DNA of 64,000 nt from Streptomyces sp. LUP30 (GTDB taxonomy: Bacteria > Actinomycetota > Actinomycetes > Streptomycetales > Streptomycetaceae). This document shows positions 8,519-17,140 of the stretch, in pieces (position 1 is the first letter of the stretch; every line of letters begins with the position of its first letter). The notes under the pieces are model-generated. The model saw only the letters and a list, made by a program, of their open reading frames with translations. It made no database searches and had not been told where the DNA came from. The position numbers and the translations under genes are program-made. The DNA is taken from assembly GCF_001746365.1 (NCBI RefSeq), contig NZ_MJAJ01000042.1:1-64000 (forward strand). Reading direction: 5' to 3'.

Positions 8519-9295
8519 ATGACCGGGACGCCCGTGACGACCGCGATCGATCTGAACGCCGACCTCGGCGAGGGCTTCGGCCGCTGGCGGCTGACGGACG
8601 ACGAGCATTTGCTGTCCGTCGTCACCAGCGCCAACGTGGCCTGCGGCTTCCACGCCGGGGACCCGGTCATCATGCGGCGGGTGTGCGCGCTGGCGGCCGA
8701 ACGCGGCGTGACGGTCGGCGCGCAGGTCTCCTACCGGGATCTGGCGGGCTTCGGCCGGCGGGCGATGGACGTGCCGTCCGAGGAGCTCGCGGCCGAGGTG
8801 GCGTACCAGATCGGCGCCCTGGAGGTGTTCGCCCGGGCCGCGGGCGCGCGGGTGGCGTACGTGAAGCCGCACGGGGCGCTCTACAACCGGGTCGTGCACG
8901 ACGAGGAGCAGGCCGCCGCGGTGGTCGCCGGGGTGCTCCTCGTGGACGCCGCGCTGCCCGTGCTGGGGCTGCCCGGCTCTCGCCTGCTGGAACGGGCGCG
9001 CGAGGCGGGGCTGCCGAGCGTCCCGGAGGCGTTCGCGGACCGCGCGTACACCGAGCAGGGCACGCTGGTGCCGCGCGGGCGGCCCGGGGCCGTGATCAGC
9101 GACCCGGACGCCGTGGTGGAGCGGTCGGTCAGCCTGGCCCGCCTGGGCCGGGTCGACTCCGACGCGGGTTCGTCCATCGAGGTACGCGCGCGTTCCCTGT
9201 GCCTGCACGGGGACACGCCGGGCGCGGTGGAGCTGGCGCGCCGGGTGCGTCGTCGGCTGGAGGAGTCGGGCGTTCGGGTGGAGGCCTTCGCATGA
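8519..9295 (+). CDS. pxpA: 5-oxoprolinase subunit PxpA (LamB/YcsF family)
   Basis: 258 aa with ribosome sites GAAGGAG and AAGGAA just upstream. The start IDLNADLGEGFGRW, followed by SANVACGFHAGDP, is the LamB/YcsF signature, and VAYVKPHGALYN is the conserved core motif. PxpA, with PxpB and PxpC, forms the prokaryotic ATP-dependent 5-oxoprolinase that converts 5-oxo-L-proline to L-glutamate. Length is normal (~250). The stop overlaps pxpB (ATGA), so the three subunits are translationally coupled. Confidence 0.95.
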   Translation: MTGTPVTTAIDLNADLGEGFGRWRLTDDEHLLSVVTSANVACGFHAGDPVIMRRVCALAAERGVTVGAQVSYRDLAGFGRRAMDVPSEELAAEVAYQIGALEVFARAAGARVAYVKPHGALYNRVVHDEEQAAAVVAGVLLVDAALPVLGLPGSRLLERAREAGLPSVPEAFADRAYTEQGTLVPRGRPGAVISDPDAVVERSVSLARLGRVDSDAGSSIEVRARSLCLHGDTPGAVELARRVRRRLEESGVRVEAFA

Positions 9296-9933
9296 GCCTG
9301 CGTGTGCTGCCGGTCGGCGACGACGCCCTGCTCGTCGAGGTGGAGTCGGGCGAGCAGGCCGAGGCCCTGCACGCGGAGCTGCTGCGCCGCCGCGCGGCGG
9401 GCCTGCTCAGGGCGCGTGAGATCGTCCCGGCGGCCCGCACGGTCCTCCTGGACGGCCTGGCCGACCCCGGACGGGTGGCGTCCGAGCTCGCCGTCGCGGA
9501 CGTGCCGGCCGCTCCCCCGCGCGAGCACGAGATCGTGGAGATCCCGACCCGCTACGACGGCCCGGACCTGTCCGAGGTCGCCGCCCACTGGGGCGTGCGG
9601 GAGCAGGACGTGGCCCGCATCCACGCGGCCGCCGAGTTCCGGGTCGCCTTCTGCGGGTTCGCGCCCGGCTTCGGCTATCTGACGGGCCTGCCCGCCCGCT
9701 ACGACGTCCCCCGCCGGGCGACCCCGCGCACCGCCGTGCCGGCCGGGTCGGTGGCCCTCGCGGGCCCGTACACCGGCGTGTACCCGCGCTCCTCGCCGGG
9801 CGGCTGGCAGCTGATCGGGCGCACGGACGCGGTGCTGTTCGACCCCGCGCGCGAGCCGGCCGCGCTGCTGTCGCCGGGCACGCGCGTGCGGTTCGTCCCG
9901 GCCGGTCCCGCGGGATCGGCGGGACCGGCATGA
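9292..9933 (+). CDS. pxpB: 5-oxoprolinase subunit PxpB (KipI / allophanate hydrolase subunit 1 family)
   Basis: 213 aa from an ATG overlapping the pxpA stop. The C-terminal half has the family motif FRVAFCGFAPGFGYLTGLPA and then the Thr/Pro-rich SVALAGPYTGVYPRSSPGGW, diagnostic of the KipI/AHS1 fold. It works with PxpC as the ATP-using part of 5-oxoprolinase. In Bacillus the homologue KipI also inhibits a sporulation kinase, but the pxpA-B-C order here points to the metabolic role. Its stop overlaps pxpC (ATGA). Confidence 0.95.
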   Translation: MSLRVLPVGDDALLVEVESGEQAEALHAELLRRRAAGLLRAREIVPAARTVLLDGLADPGRVASELAVADVPAAPPREHEIVEIPTRYDGPDLSEVAAHWGVREQDVARIHAAAEFRVAFCGFAPGFGYLTGLPARYDVPRRATPRTAVPAGSVALAGPYTGVYPRSSPGGWQLIGRTDAVLFDPAREPAALLSPGTRVRFVPAGPAGSAGPA

Positions 9934-10799
9934 GCGACCGCGCGCTCGTCGTCGTCCGCGCCGGGGCGCTCACCACGGTGCAGGACCGGGGCCGCCCCGG
10001 ACATGCGCATCTCGGGGTGCCCCGTTCCGGGGCGCTCGACGGGCCCGCGGCGGCCCTCGTCAACCGGCTGGTGGGCAACTCCGCCGACGCGGCCGTGCTG
10101 GAGACCACGCTCGACGGCTGTGCCCTCAGACCGCGCTCGGAGGTGACCGTCGCGGTGGGGGGCGCGCCGTGCCGGGTCCGTGTGGACGGTCGGCCGGTCG
10201 CCTGGGGCGCTCCGGTACGGGTGCCCGCCGGGGCGGTGCTGGACGTCGGAGCGGCCCTGAGCGGGGTGCGCGGATACGTCGCCGCGGCCGGTGGCATCGC
10301 CGTGGAGCCGGTCCTCGGCAGCCGCTCCACCGACCTGCTGTCCGGTCTCGGTCCCGCGCCCCTCACGAACGGCACTGTCCTGCACCTGGGACGCGAACTC
10401 GCCCCGTACGCGCGCGTGGACGTCGGCCCCCAGCCGGCGCCCCCGGGCGAGCTCGTCCTGCGGGTGACGCCCGGCCCGCGCGCGGACTGGTTCACCCCCG
10501 AGGCGGTGCGCGCCTTCACGTCGCGGACGTTCCGTGTCTCCTCGGCGAGCAACCGCATCGGGCTGCGCACCGAGGGGCCCGTGCTCGAGCGCGCCGTGGA
10601 CGGCGAGCTCGCGAGCGAGGGCATGGTTCTGGGCGCCGTGCAGGTACCGCCGGCGGGCCGGCCGGTGGTCTTCCTCGCCGACCATCCGACCACGGGCGGT
10701 TACCCGGTGATCGCGGTCGTCCGTGCGACCGACCTCCCGGCCGCCGCCCAGGCGAGACCGGGGACACCGGTCCGCTTCGTGGCCGTCCGCAGGCGGTGA
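9930..10799 (+). CDS. pxpC: 5-oxoprolinase subunit PxpC (KipA / allophanate hydrolase subunit 2 family)
   Basis: 289 aa from an ATG overlapping the pxpB stop. It begins with the AHS2 pattern ALTTVQDRGRPGHAHLGVPR followed by SGALDGPAAALVNRLVGN. Later come VRGYVAAAGGI and the C-terminal GAVQVPPAGRPVVFLADHPT with TTGGYPVIAVV. Length matches the family (~290-310). It completes the 5-oxoprolinase set and is the last gene of the operon that starts at 6347. The downstream gene converges on it. Confidence 0.95.
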   Translation: MSDRALVVVRAGALTTVQDRGRPGHAHLGVPRSGALDGPAAALVNRLVGNSADAAVLETTLDGCALRPRSEVTVAVGGAPCRVRVDGRPVAWGAPVRVPAGAVLDVGAALSGVRGYVAAAGGIAVEPVLGSRSTDLLSGLGPAPLTNGTVLHLGRELAPYARVDVGPQPAPPGELVLRVTPGPRADWFTPEAVRAFTSRTFRVSSASNRIGLRTEGPVLERAVDGELASEGMVLGAVQVPPAGRPVVFLADHPTTGGYPVIAVVRATDLPAAAQARPGTPVRFVAVRRR

Positions 10800-10926
10800 G
10801 ACCGGATCGTCCCCGACGACGAGACCGGTGCGGCCTCCACGTCCGACGGGTCCGTACGCGTCCGGCGGAGCCGTCCGCTGCCGGTGGGTTCGCCCGCGTC
10901 CCTGCTCCCCGTCGCTCGGGCGACCC

Positions 10927-11887
10927 CTAGGCGGCGTCAGGTCGTCGTTCCTGCGCGGACAGTGCGGCCAGCGCGGCCGACACCGATGCGGACGTCCGCA
11001 GGTCGAGCCGGGCGCTCGTGCCCCGCGCGCGGTGACGCATCTCGTCGGCCGCCAGGGTGAGAAGTTGGGGGAGCAGGTCGGTGCATCGGCGCGCCACCCA
11101 GCCCGTGCCCGCGGTGGCCAGCCACCACAGGCTCGCCGACGCCGTGGGCGCCGGGAACTCGGGCTCGGGCGAGGGGGCGGGCCCGGTGGCGAGTCCGGCC
11201 TCGGCCAGCAACGAGTGGAAGCGCAGCGCCAGCTGACGGTGTCCGCGTTCACCGGGGTGGAGCCGGTCCGCGCTCCACATCGCCCGGTCCGTCGTCCACG
11301 CGCCCTCCGAGGCGTGCAGATGGACGGCGCCGTACCGCTCGGAGAGCGCGTGGACGACGGCGTCGACCGCGCGCTGCCGTCGGGCCAGCGGCCTGGCGAG
11401 GGCGCCCGGCAGCCCGAGCGACCCGCCCGGGTCGGGCAGACACGCGGTGAGCAGGACCGCGCCCTGCTCGGCGAAAGCGCCGTAGACCGTGTCCAGGCGG
11501 GCGGCCACGGCTTGGATGTCGAAGGTGCAGCGCAGGGTGTCGTTGACGCCGACGACGACGGAGACGACGTCGGGCCGCAGCGCCAGGCCCACCGGGAGCT
11601 GGCGTTCCACGACGTCCCGTGTCTGCGCCCCGCTGACCGCGAGGTTGGTGAACTCGACACCGGTCACGGGGCTCCCCGTCCCGGCGCCCCCCTCGGCCTC
11701 CTCGCCCCCCTCGCCCCCCCTCGGCCCCCTCGGCCCCTTCGTCCCCTCCAGCCCGTCGTGCGTCACCGGTCTCACCGGTGAGGCCGTCGGCCAGCAGAGC
11801 CGCCCATCCACGCCACCCCTCGCCCACGGGGTCCCCCACGCCCTCGGTGAGCGAGTCCCCGAGGGCCACGAAGCGCATGCGCCTCAT
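10927..11887 (-). pseudogene. SGNH/GDSL hydrolase with an internal frame disruption
   Basis: The 5' part starts at ATG 11887 (overlapping the upstream stop as ATGA) and encodes MRRMRFVALGDSLTEGVGDP, the block-I GDS motif with the catalytic Ser. The rest of the hydrolase (VEFTNLAVSGAQTRDVV, SVVVGVNDT, and the Asp/His pair in SADRLHPGERGH) lies in a different frame, open from about 11811 to the TAG at 10927. The frames must switch by one base inside a C-rich low-complexity stretch at about 11690-11760 with runs of six and seven C. Either one base is extra (or two missing) in the assembly, or the gene is broken. The intact family product would be a ~290-320 aa lipase/esterase-like enzyme. Confidence 0.7.
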
Positions 11888-13161
11888 CCGAGGGCTCCGG
11901 GCGCGAGCGGGCGCGCGGCAGCGGTGGTCGTGGACGTCGGCAGGGGCGGCGGCGAAGCCGGCGCCTGCGCCCGGGGCGAGGGCGCCCGGCCGTGCACGTC
12001 GCCGCGGGCCGGCGCCGTCGCGTCGTGCGCCGCGAGGAACGCGTCGACCGCCGTCGTCCAGCCGAAGCATTCCGCACGCGCGCGTGCCGCCCCACGGCGT
12101 ACCGCTACAGGACGGTCCAGGAGGTCCTGCACCGCGTCCGCGAAGGCCTCCCCCCGGTCCGCCGCGGTGGCTCCCGCGGTCCCGATCACCTCGGGGAGCG
12201 CCGACGACGCGCTGGCGACCACCGGGGTGCCGCAGGCCATCGCCTCCAGGGCGGCGAGGCCGAAGGTCTCCGCGGGCCCCGGCGCCAGGCACACGTCGGC
12301 GACGGCCTGGAGCGCGCCCAGCGCACCCCGGTCGGAGACGTGCCCCAGGAACGTCACGGGCAGCCCGCGTTCCCGCGCCCGCTGCTCCAGCCGCGGCCGC
12401 AGCGGACCGTCCCCGGCGACGACGAGCACCGCCCGCACACCGCGTCGCCGCAGTGCCTCCAGTGCGTCCAACGCCGTGCCGGGACGTTTCTCCACGGAGA
12501 GGCGGGTGCACATCACCAGCAGCGTCTCGTCCCCACGCGCGTGGACGGCGCGCAGCCCGGGGTCCCGCAGGGCGGGACGCCGTTCGACGAGGTCGACGCC
12601 CAACGGGGCCCGCACCACGTTGCGGGCCCCGATCCGCACGAACTCCCGCTCGGCGAACTCGGTGGTGCACACCACGCGCGCGTAGGTGTGGGCCGTGCGC
12701 AGGTTGAGCGCGTCGGCGGCGCGCCGGGCCGCTCCCTCCGGCACGCCCCAGGTGCGCAGGACGCCGTCGGCGGTCTCGTGCGAGACCATCACGGCGGGCA
12801 CCCGGGCCCGTCGCGCCCATTTTCCGGTCCAGCGCAGCGTCGTGCGGTCGCAGACCTCCAGACGGTCCGGGGCGAGGCTTTCCAGCAGACGCGCGACGCG
12901 CCGCTTGTCGATCAGGACGCGGTAGCCGCCGGTTCCGGGCACCAGCGGTCCGGGCAGCGTGATCACCCTGCCCTGCTCGGTCTCCCGGTCGGTCGTCCGC
13001 TCGCCGGGGACGATCAGGACCGGCTGGTGGCCGGCCTCGCGATAGCCCTTGCCGAGCTCGCGCAGCGCGGTGCGCAGCCCGCCCGACGCCGGGGCCACGA
13101 AGTTGGCGAGGCGGACGATCCGCAACGACGGGACGTTCGTGCCGCCACCAGACGCGTTCAT
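11884..13161 (-). CDS. GT4-family glycosyltransferase
   Basis: 425 aa from ATG 13161 (MNASGGGTNVPSLR), which overlaps the stop of the upstream glycosyltransferase. It has the GT-B fold landmarks: an N-terminal Rossmann start (IVRLANFVAPASGGLRTALR), the C-terminal donor-site run VVAGDGPLRPRLE, GHVSDRGALGALQAVADVCL, and the EX7E-type motif GPAETFGLAALEAMACG. A Pro/Ala-rich ~40-residue tail is poorly conserved in type. It probably transfers mannose or another sugar from a nucleotide donor to a lipid or glycan acceptor at the inner membrane face. It is co-translated with its neighbour and with the SGNH hydrolase gene. Confidence 0.88.
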   Translation of the reverse strand: MNASGGGTNVPSLRIVRLANFVAPASGGLRTALRELGKGYREAGHQPVLIVPGERTTDRETEQGRVITLPGPLVPGTGGYRVLIDKRRVARLLESLAPDRLEVCDRTTLRWTGKWARRARVPAVMVSHETADGVLRTWGVPEGAARRAADALNLRTAHTYARVVCTTEFAEREFVRIGARNVVRAPLGVDLVERRPALRDPGLRAVHARGDETLLVMCTRLSVEKRPGTALDALEALRRRGVRAVLVVAGDGPLRPRLEQRARERGLPVTFLGHVSDRGALGALQAVADVCLAPGPAETFGLAALEAMACGTPVVASASSALPEVIGTAGATAADRGEAFADAVQDLLDRPVAVRRGAARARAECFGWTTAVDAFLAAHDATAPARGDVHGRAPSPRAQAPASPPPLPTSTTTAAARPLAPGALG

Positions 13162-14285
13162 GCCGCCACCACCAGACGGCGCGCCGCGAGGACATCCTGG
13201 TAGTGGCCGATGAGACGGTCTCCGACGGCGGTCCAGGTGCGCCCCTCGACCGTGGCCCGCCCGGCGGCGCCGTAGGCGGCCCGCTGTGCGGGGTCGCCGG
13301 TCAGCGAGGCGACCGCGTCCCGTACGGCCGCGGCGTCGCGCGGCGGGACGAGCAGACCGGTGCGTCCGTGGGCGACCAGGTCCAGCGGGCCGCCCGCGGC
13401 GGGCGCGACCACGGGCACACCGCTGGCCATGGCTTCCTGCACGGTCTGGCAGAAGGTCTCGAACGGGCCCGTGTGCACGAACACGTCGAGCGAGGCGAAG
13501 ATCCGGGCGAGGTCGTCGCCGGTGCGCCTGCCCAGGAAGACCGCGCCCGGCAGTGCCTCTTCCAGACCCGGGCGGCTGGGCCCGTCGCCCACCACCACGA
13601 CCCGGACGCCCGGCAGCCCGCAGGCGCCGGCCAGGAGCTCGACCTGCTTCTCGGGGGCGAGCCGCCCGACGTAGCCGACGATGAGCTCGCCGTTCGGGGC
13701 GAGTGCGCGGCGCAGTGCCTCGTCGCGGCGGTCGGGGCGGAACCGCTCGGTGTCCACCCCGCGCGGCCACAGTTTCACCCGGGGCACGCCGTGTGTGTCC
13801 AGGTCGTGCAGGGCCGCGCTGGAAGGGGCGAGGGTGAGGTCGGCGGCGGCGTGGACGGACCGTATCCGGCGCCAGGCGGCGGCCTCGCCGGCGCCCATGT
13901 AGGTGCGGGCGTATCCGCCCAGGTCGGTCTGGTAGACGGCGACGGCGGGGATGCCGAGCCGGGCGGCGGCCGACATGCCCCGGACGCCGAGGACGAACGG
14001 GCTGGCCAGGTGGACCAGGTCGGCACGGTGCTCGGTGATGGCAGCGGCGACGCGTCGGCTGGGGAGGGCGACGCGGACCTGGGGGTAGCCGGGGAGCGGG
14101 AGGGAGGGGACGCGCACGACGGGGCAGGGCGCTTCGGCGTCCGGCCCGGCCCCCGCGGCGGTGGCGGGGGCGACGACGACGGGGGCGTGACCGCGATCGA
14201 CGAGGTGTCGGGCGGTCTGGAAGGCGCAGTGGGCCACGCCGTTCACGTCGGGGGGAAAGGATTCGGTCACGATGACGACACGCAT
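13158..14285 (-). CDS. GT4-family glycosyltransferase, MgtA-like mannosyltransferase
   Basis: 375 aa. N-terminus MRVVIVTESFPPDVNGVAHC is typical of GDP-mannose-dependent alpha-mannosyltransferases (MgtA/PimB-type). The acceptor loop GMSAAARLGIPAVAVYQTDL and YARTYMGAGEAAAW follow, then the C-terminal donor-site parts LIVGYVGRLAPEKQVELL, VVVGDGPSRPGLE and the EX7E motif GPFETFCQTVQEAMASG. No signal peptide or membrane segment. First gene of the coupled GT-GT-SGNH set, suggesting joint work on a glycolipid or cell-wall glycan. The exact acceptor is unknown. Confidence 0.88.
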   Translation of the reverse strand: MRVVIVTESFPPDVNGVAHCAFQTARHLVDRGHAPVVVAPATAAGAGPDAEAPCPVVRVPSLPLPGYPQVRVALPSRRVAAAITEHRADLVHLASPFVLGVRGMSAAARLGIPAVAVYQTDLGGYARTYMGAGEAAAWRRIRSVHAAADLTLAPSSAALHDLDTHGVPRVKLWPRGVDTERFRPDRRDEALRRALAPNGELIVGYVGRLAPEKQVELLAGACGLPGVRVVVVGDGPSRPGLEEALPGAVFLGRRTGDDLARIFASLDVFVHTGPFETFCQTVQEAMASGVPVVAPAAGGPLDLVAHGRTGLLVPPRDAAAVRDAVASLTGDPAQRAAYGAAGRATVEGRTWTAVGDRLIGHYQDVLAARRLVVAA

Positions 14286-14504
14286 ACCCGTGTTGTCGCC
14301 GTCCTGGACGTGGCCGCGTCAAAGTGGATCTGTCCGCACGACTAACGTCCCATGAGCGTTGCGCTGCGCGGCCCGGGCCCGCTCCGCACGCCCCGCGTGC
14401 AGGTCGGACGGTGTCCATGAGCGTCCGCCCCGCCGGCCATTCGCCGTTCACCCGCCGGGCGGGCCGCCGCCGGGATCACCTCGGGCGGCGGCCTGCTCCC
14501 GAGG

Positions 14505-15926
14505 TCACATCGCGGATGCCGCGTCGGGTCCGATCCGGCTCCGTACGGCCGTCTGGACCTCGGCCTCCTCGGCCGGGTCGGCGGCGAGTCGGCGCAGCCG
14601 CTCCACGACCCGGGCGTCACCGGTCTCGGCGTGCCGGGCGGCGATCTCGCGGGTGCCCTCCTCGCAGTCCCAGAGGCACTCGACGGCGAAGCCGGTGGCG
14701 TAGGAGGGGTCGGTGGCGGCGAGTGCGCGGGCGCAGCGCCCGCGCAGATGGGACGAGGCCGTCTCACGGTAGATGTGGCGCAGCACGGGCGCCGCACAGA
14801 CGATGCCGAGCCGCCCTGCGCCGTCGACGAGGGTCCACAGGCTGGGCGCGTCGCAGCCTTCCCCCCGCACGGCCTCGCGCAGGGCGCCGAGGACCAGTTC
14901 CTTGTCCCGCGCGCCGCCCCGGCAGGCGAGCATGCGGCCGGCGGCGGCGCCGAGGGCGTCGGGCCGGTGGACCCAGCCCCGGGCCCGGTCCACGGCGGCG
15001 ACGCTGCGCATCCGTTCGAAGGCGTCGACGGCAGCCTCGACGACGGTCGTCGAGCCCGCGGCGACGGCCTGTTCGACGAGGACGAGGGCGTCCGGGTCGT
15101 TGCAGTCGGCGAGATAGCGCAGGGCGGTGCACCGGGCGCCTTCGGAGCCGTCCTTGGCCGCCTGGACGATCTCGGGGCGGTCCTCGGGTCCCGCCACGGC
15201 GGAGAGACAGCGGGCGGCGGGGACGTGGAGCGCGGCTCCGCGCTCGACGCCCTGTTGCGCCCAGTCGAACACGGCCTGCACGCTCCAGCCGGGACGTGGG
15301 CCGCTGGGACTCATCTGGCGTTGCCAGCGGTCGAAACAGCCGGCCTCGTGAGCGGCGCGGACGCGGGCGGAGACGTACTCGCGGGGGTCCTCGGCCCACA
15401 GCCGCCAGGGCCGTGGCTCGAAGGCGTCCCGCACGGCGGCGGCCAGTTCGGCCTCGCCCTCGGCGTCCGTGGAGAACCGGGCGAGCACCGGCGCGGCGAG
15501 GGCGCGCAGGCCGGCGTCGTCGTCCCGCAGGGCGAGCTCGTCCAGGGCCCAGGCCCAGTTCGCTCCCGTGGCGGCGTATCTGCGCAGCAGTTCGAGGGCG
15601 TCCCGCCTGCCGTAGGAGGCGAGGTGGCCGAGGACCGCGAGGGCGAGCCCGGTGCGTGACTCCTCGGTGTCGAAGACGTCCTCGACGTCGAAGAGATGGG
15701 CCTCGATCTCGTCCAGCTCGCCGTTCAGGTCGAGATAGAGACGGGCGTAGTAGAGGGAGCGGTTCTCCACCTGCCAGTCGTGGCGGGGATCCCGCTGCAC
15801 ACAGTGGTTCAGCGCCGCGAGCGCCTCGGCGCGCGGTGCCGTGAGCGCGTGCAGCGTGCCGTCGCCGCGGCCCCTCTGGAGCAGGCCGAGCAGCGTACCG
15901 CTGGGCGCTATGACCGGATCGAACAT
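14505..15926 (-). CDS. HEAT-repeat protein
   Basis: 473 aa from ATG 15926 (MFDPVIAPSGTLLGLL); GAGG lies 9 nt upstream, so I reject an in-frame GTG at 15941. The sequence is a chain of ~30-residue helical pairs rich in Ala, Leu, Asp and Arg (ALELLRRYAATGANWAWALD, GARCTALRYLADCNDPDALV, EAAVDAFERMRSVAAVDRAR), the pattern of HEAT/PBS-lyase-type repeats. No signal peptide, membrane segment or catalytic motif. HEAT proteins serve as protein-interaction scaffolds. The partner is unknown and the gene appears to be transcribed alone. Confidence 0.8.
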   Translation of the reverse strand: MFDPVIAPSGTLLGLLQRGRGDGTLHALTAPRAEALAALNHCVQRDPRHDWQVENRSLYYARLYLDLNGELDEIEAHLFDVEDVFDTEESRTGLALAVLGHLASYGRRDALELLRRYAATGANWAWALDELALRDDDAGLRALAAPVLARFSTDAEGEAELAAAVRDAFEPRPWRLWAEDPREYVSARVRAAHEAGCFDRWQRQMSPSGPRPGWSVQAVFDWAQQGVERGAALHVPAARCLSAVAGPEDRPEIVQAAKDGSEGARCTALRYLADCNDPDALVLVEQAVAAGSTTVVEAAVDAFERMRSVAAVDRARGWVHRPDALGAAAGRMLACRGGARDKELVLGALREAVRGEGCDAPSLWTLVDGAGRLGIVCAAPVLRHIYRETASSHLRGRCARALAATDPSYATGFAVECLWDCEEGTREIAARHAETGDARVVERLRRLAADPAEEAEVQTAVRSRIGPDAASAM

Positions 15927-16250
15927 GGGAAACAGCCTCACATCAAGCGTCGACGCAACCGGGGACGTGCATTACCTGGCCGCGTGCCAACACGTCGGGG
16001 CGCCCGCCGTTTCCTGCTTGCTGTAGACCATCTTCCTCTGCCTCTCGTCGGTGGCCCATACGGGCCGCATCACGGCCCGCGCGGTGCGGCAACACCTGCC
16101 CAGCCATCGCGTCCGTGAATCACGACGTCATGATGACCCGGCTGTTCTACCTGCCGCGACCGAAATTTCCGGCGGCCTTGTACCGCCTCCCCCGTGGTCG
16201 TCGATTTACCTGGTCAGGAACTTCTGCCGACCTGCTCAGGATCCGTCGGC
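15927..16250. other. Intergenic region, no gene recognised
   Basis: About 320 bp between the ankyrin gene and the HEAT-repeat gene, both on the minus strand. It should hold the HEAT gene's promoter, but I see no convincing -35/-10 pair, RNA fold or coding frame with normal codon bias. Confidence 0.5.
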
Positions 16251-16643
16251 TCAGTGCGCGCCGAACAGGTCCAGCAGCTCCGTCTTGCCGAACATGCGGG
16301 CCGTGTCGACGGCCGACGGCGTGCCCTGGGAGGGGTCGGCGCCGGCCTCCATCAGGGTCTTGATGACGTCCGTCTCACCCTTGAAGACGGCTCCGGCGAG
16401 CGGGGTCTGGCCGCGGTCGTTGATCCGGTCGGCCTCGGCGCCGCGGGCCAGCAGGGCCCGGACGGCGTCGGCGTGGCCGTGGTACGCGGCGAGCATCACG
16501 AGCGAGTCGCCGCGGTCGTTCGTGAGGTTGGCCGGAACGCCCGCGTCGACGTACGCCACGAGCTCCTCGGTCTGTCCCTGACGAGCCAGATCGAAGATCT
16601 TGGTCGCCAGCTCCACGACCTCGGGGTCGGGGGCTTCGGTCAT
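16251..16643 (-). CDS. Ankyrin-repeat protein
   Basis: 130 aa, cytosolic. After a helical leader (EVVELATKIFDLARQGQTEE) it has about three ankyrin repeats: GVPANLTNDRGDSLVMLAAY, GAEADRINDRGQTPLAGAVF and a last partial one, GADPSQGTPSAVDTARMFGK. These show the G-ADxN-x-TPL-A consensus. Small ankyrin proteins of this size are common in Streptomyces and likely bind a partner protein. There is no catalytic motif and the target is unknown. It is monocistronic. Confidence 0.88.
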   Translation of the reverse strand: MTEAPDPEVVELATKIFDLARQGQTEELVAYVDAGVPANLTNDRGDSLVMLAAYHGHADAVRALLARGAEADRINDRGQTPLAGAVFKGETDVIKTLMEAGADPSQGTPSAVDTARMFGKTELLDLFGAH

Positions 16644-16905
16644 CGGCCGGACCGCCTCTCGCTACAACCGTTCAGGTGAATCGCCAGCGTACTGGCTCGT
16701 CGGTCACATGGCCGGTGCCGTCCGCGGCAAAGATCACATAGGTCCCTGTTCGCCGCAATTCTCCTGCTCGGGCAGCCCATCGGAGCCGCCGCCACATGGG
16801 GGAAATGAGCCGCATTTCACCCAGTTGCACCTTTTATCGTATGGATACATCCTGTGAGCCTGGAAGTACTCATGGTGACTGTCCCCGCGAACCAGGAGAA
16901 ACCAA

Positions 16906-17100
16906 ATGATCCTGTCCATGTCAGGCGTGGTCCTGCTCGGCATCGTCGTCTTCCTCTTCTTCCGCAAGGACGGGCTGAAGGGGTCGCACGCCATCGTCTC
17001 GGCCCTGTTCGGGTTCTACATGGCCAGCACGGCCATCGCCCCGAGCATCAAGGCCGGCGGCGAGAGCCTGGCCAGCCTTCTCGGCGGCATCAAGTTCTGA
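16906..17100 (+). CDS. Small membrane protein next to FtsK-like gene
   Basis: 64 aa with AGGAG 6-7 nt before the ATG. It has two hydrophobic segments, SMSGVVLLGIVVFLFF and a second amphipathic one, HAIVSALFGFYMASTAIAP, ending in a Gly/Ser-rich tail. It is too short for a known enzyme. The 40-bp spacing to the following FtsK-like gene and shared direction indicate an operon, so it may anchor or modulate that protein at the membrane; this is inference. I recall similar small membrane protein/ATP-binding protein pairs in other streptomycetes. Confidence 0.8.
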   Translation: MILSMSGVVLLGIVVFLFFRKDGLKGSHAIVSALFGFYMASTAIAPSIKAGGESLASLLGGIKF

Positions 17101-17140
17101 CGCCGCACGTCCTGTCCGCACGCACCTCCAGGAGACAGCA

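Noticed and set aside
13203..14345. Plus-strand frame opposite the first glycosyltransferase
   Set aside because: The minus strand carries all GT4 motifs; the plus product is Gly/Asp-rich without motifs.
16734..16994. Minus-strand 86-aa frame upstream of the small membrane gene
   Set aside because: Poor codon bias for most of its length and it overlaps the well-supported 64-aa gene and its ribosome site.
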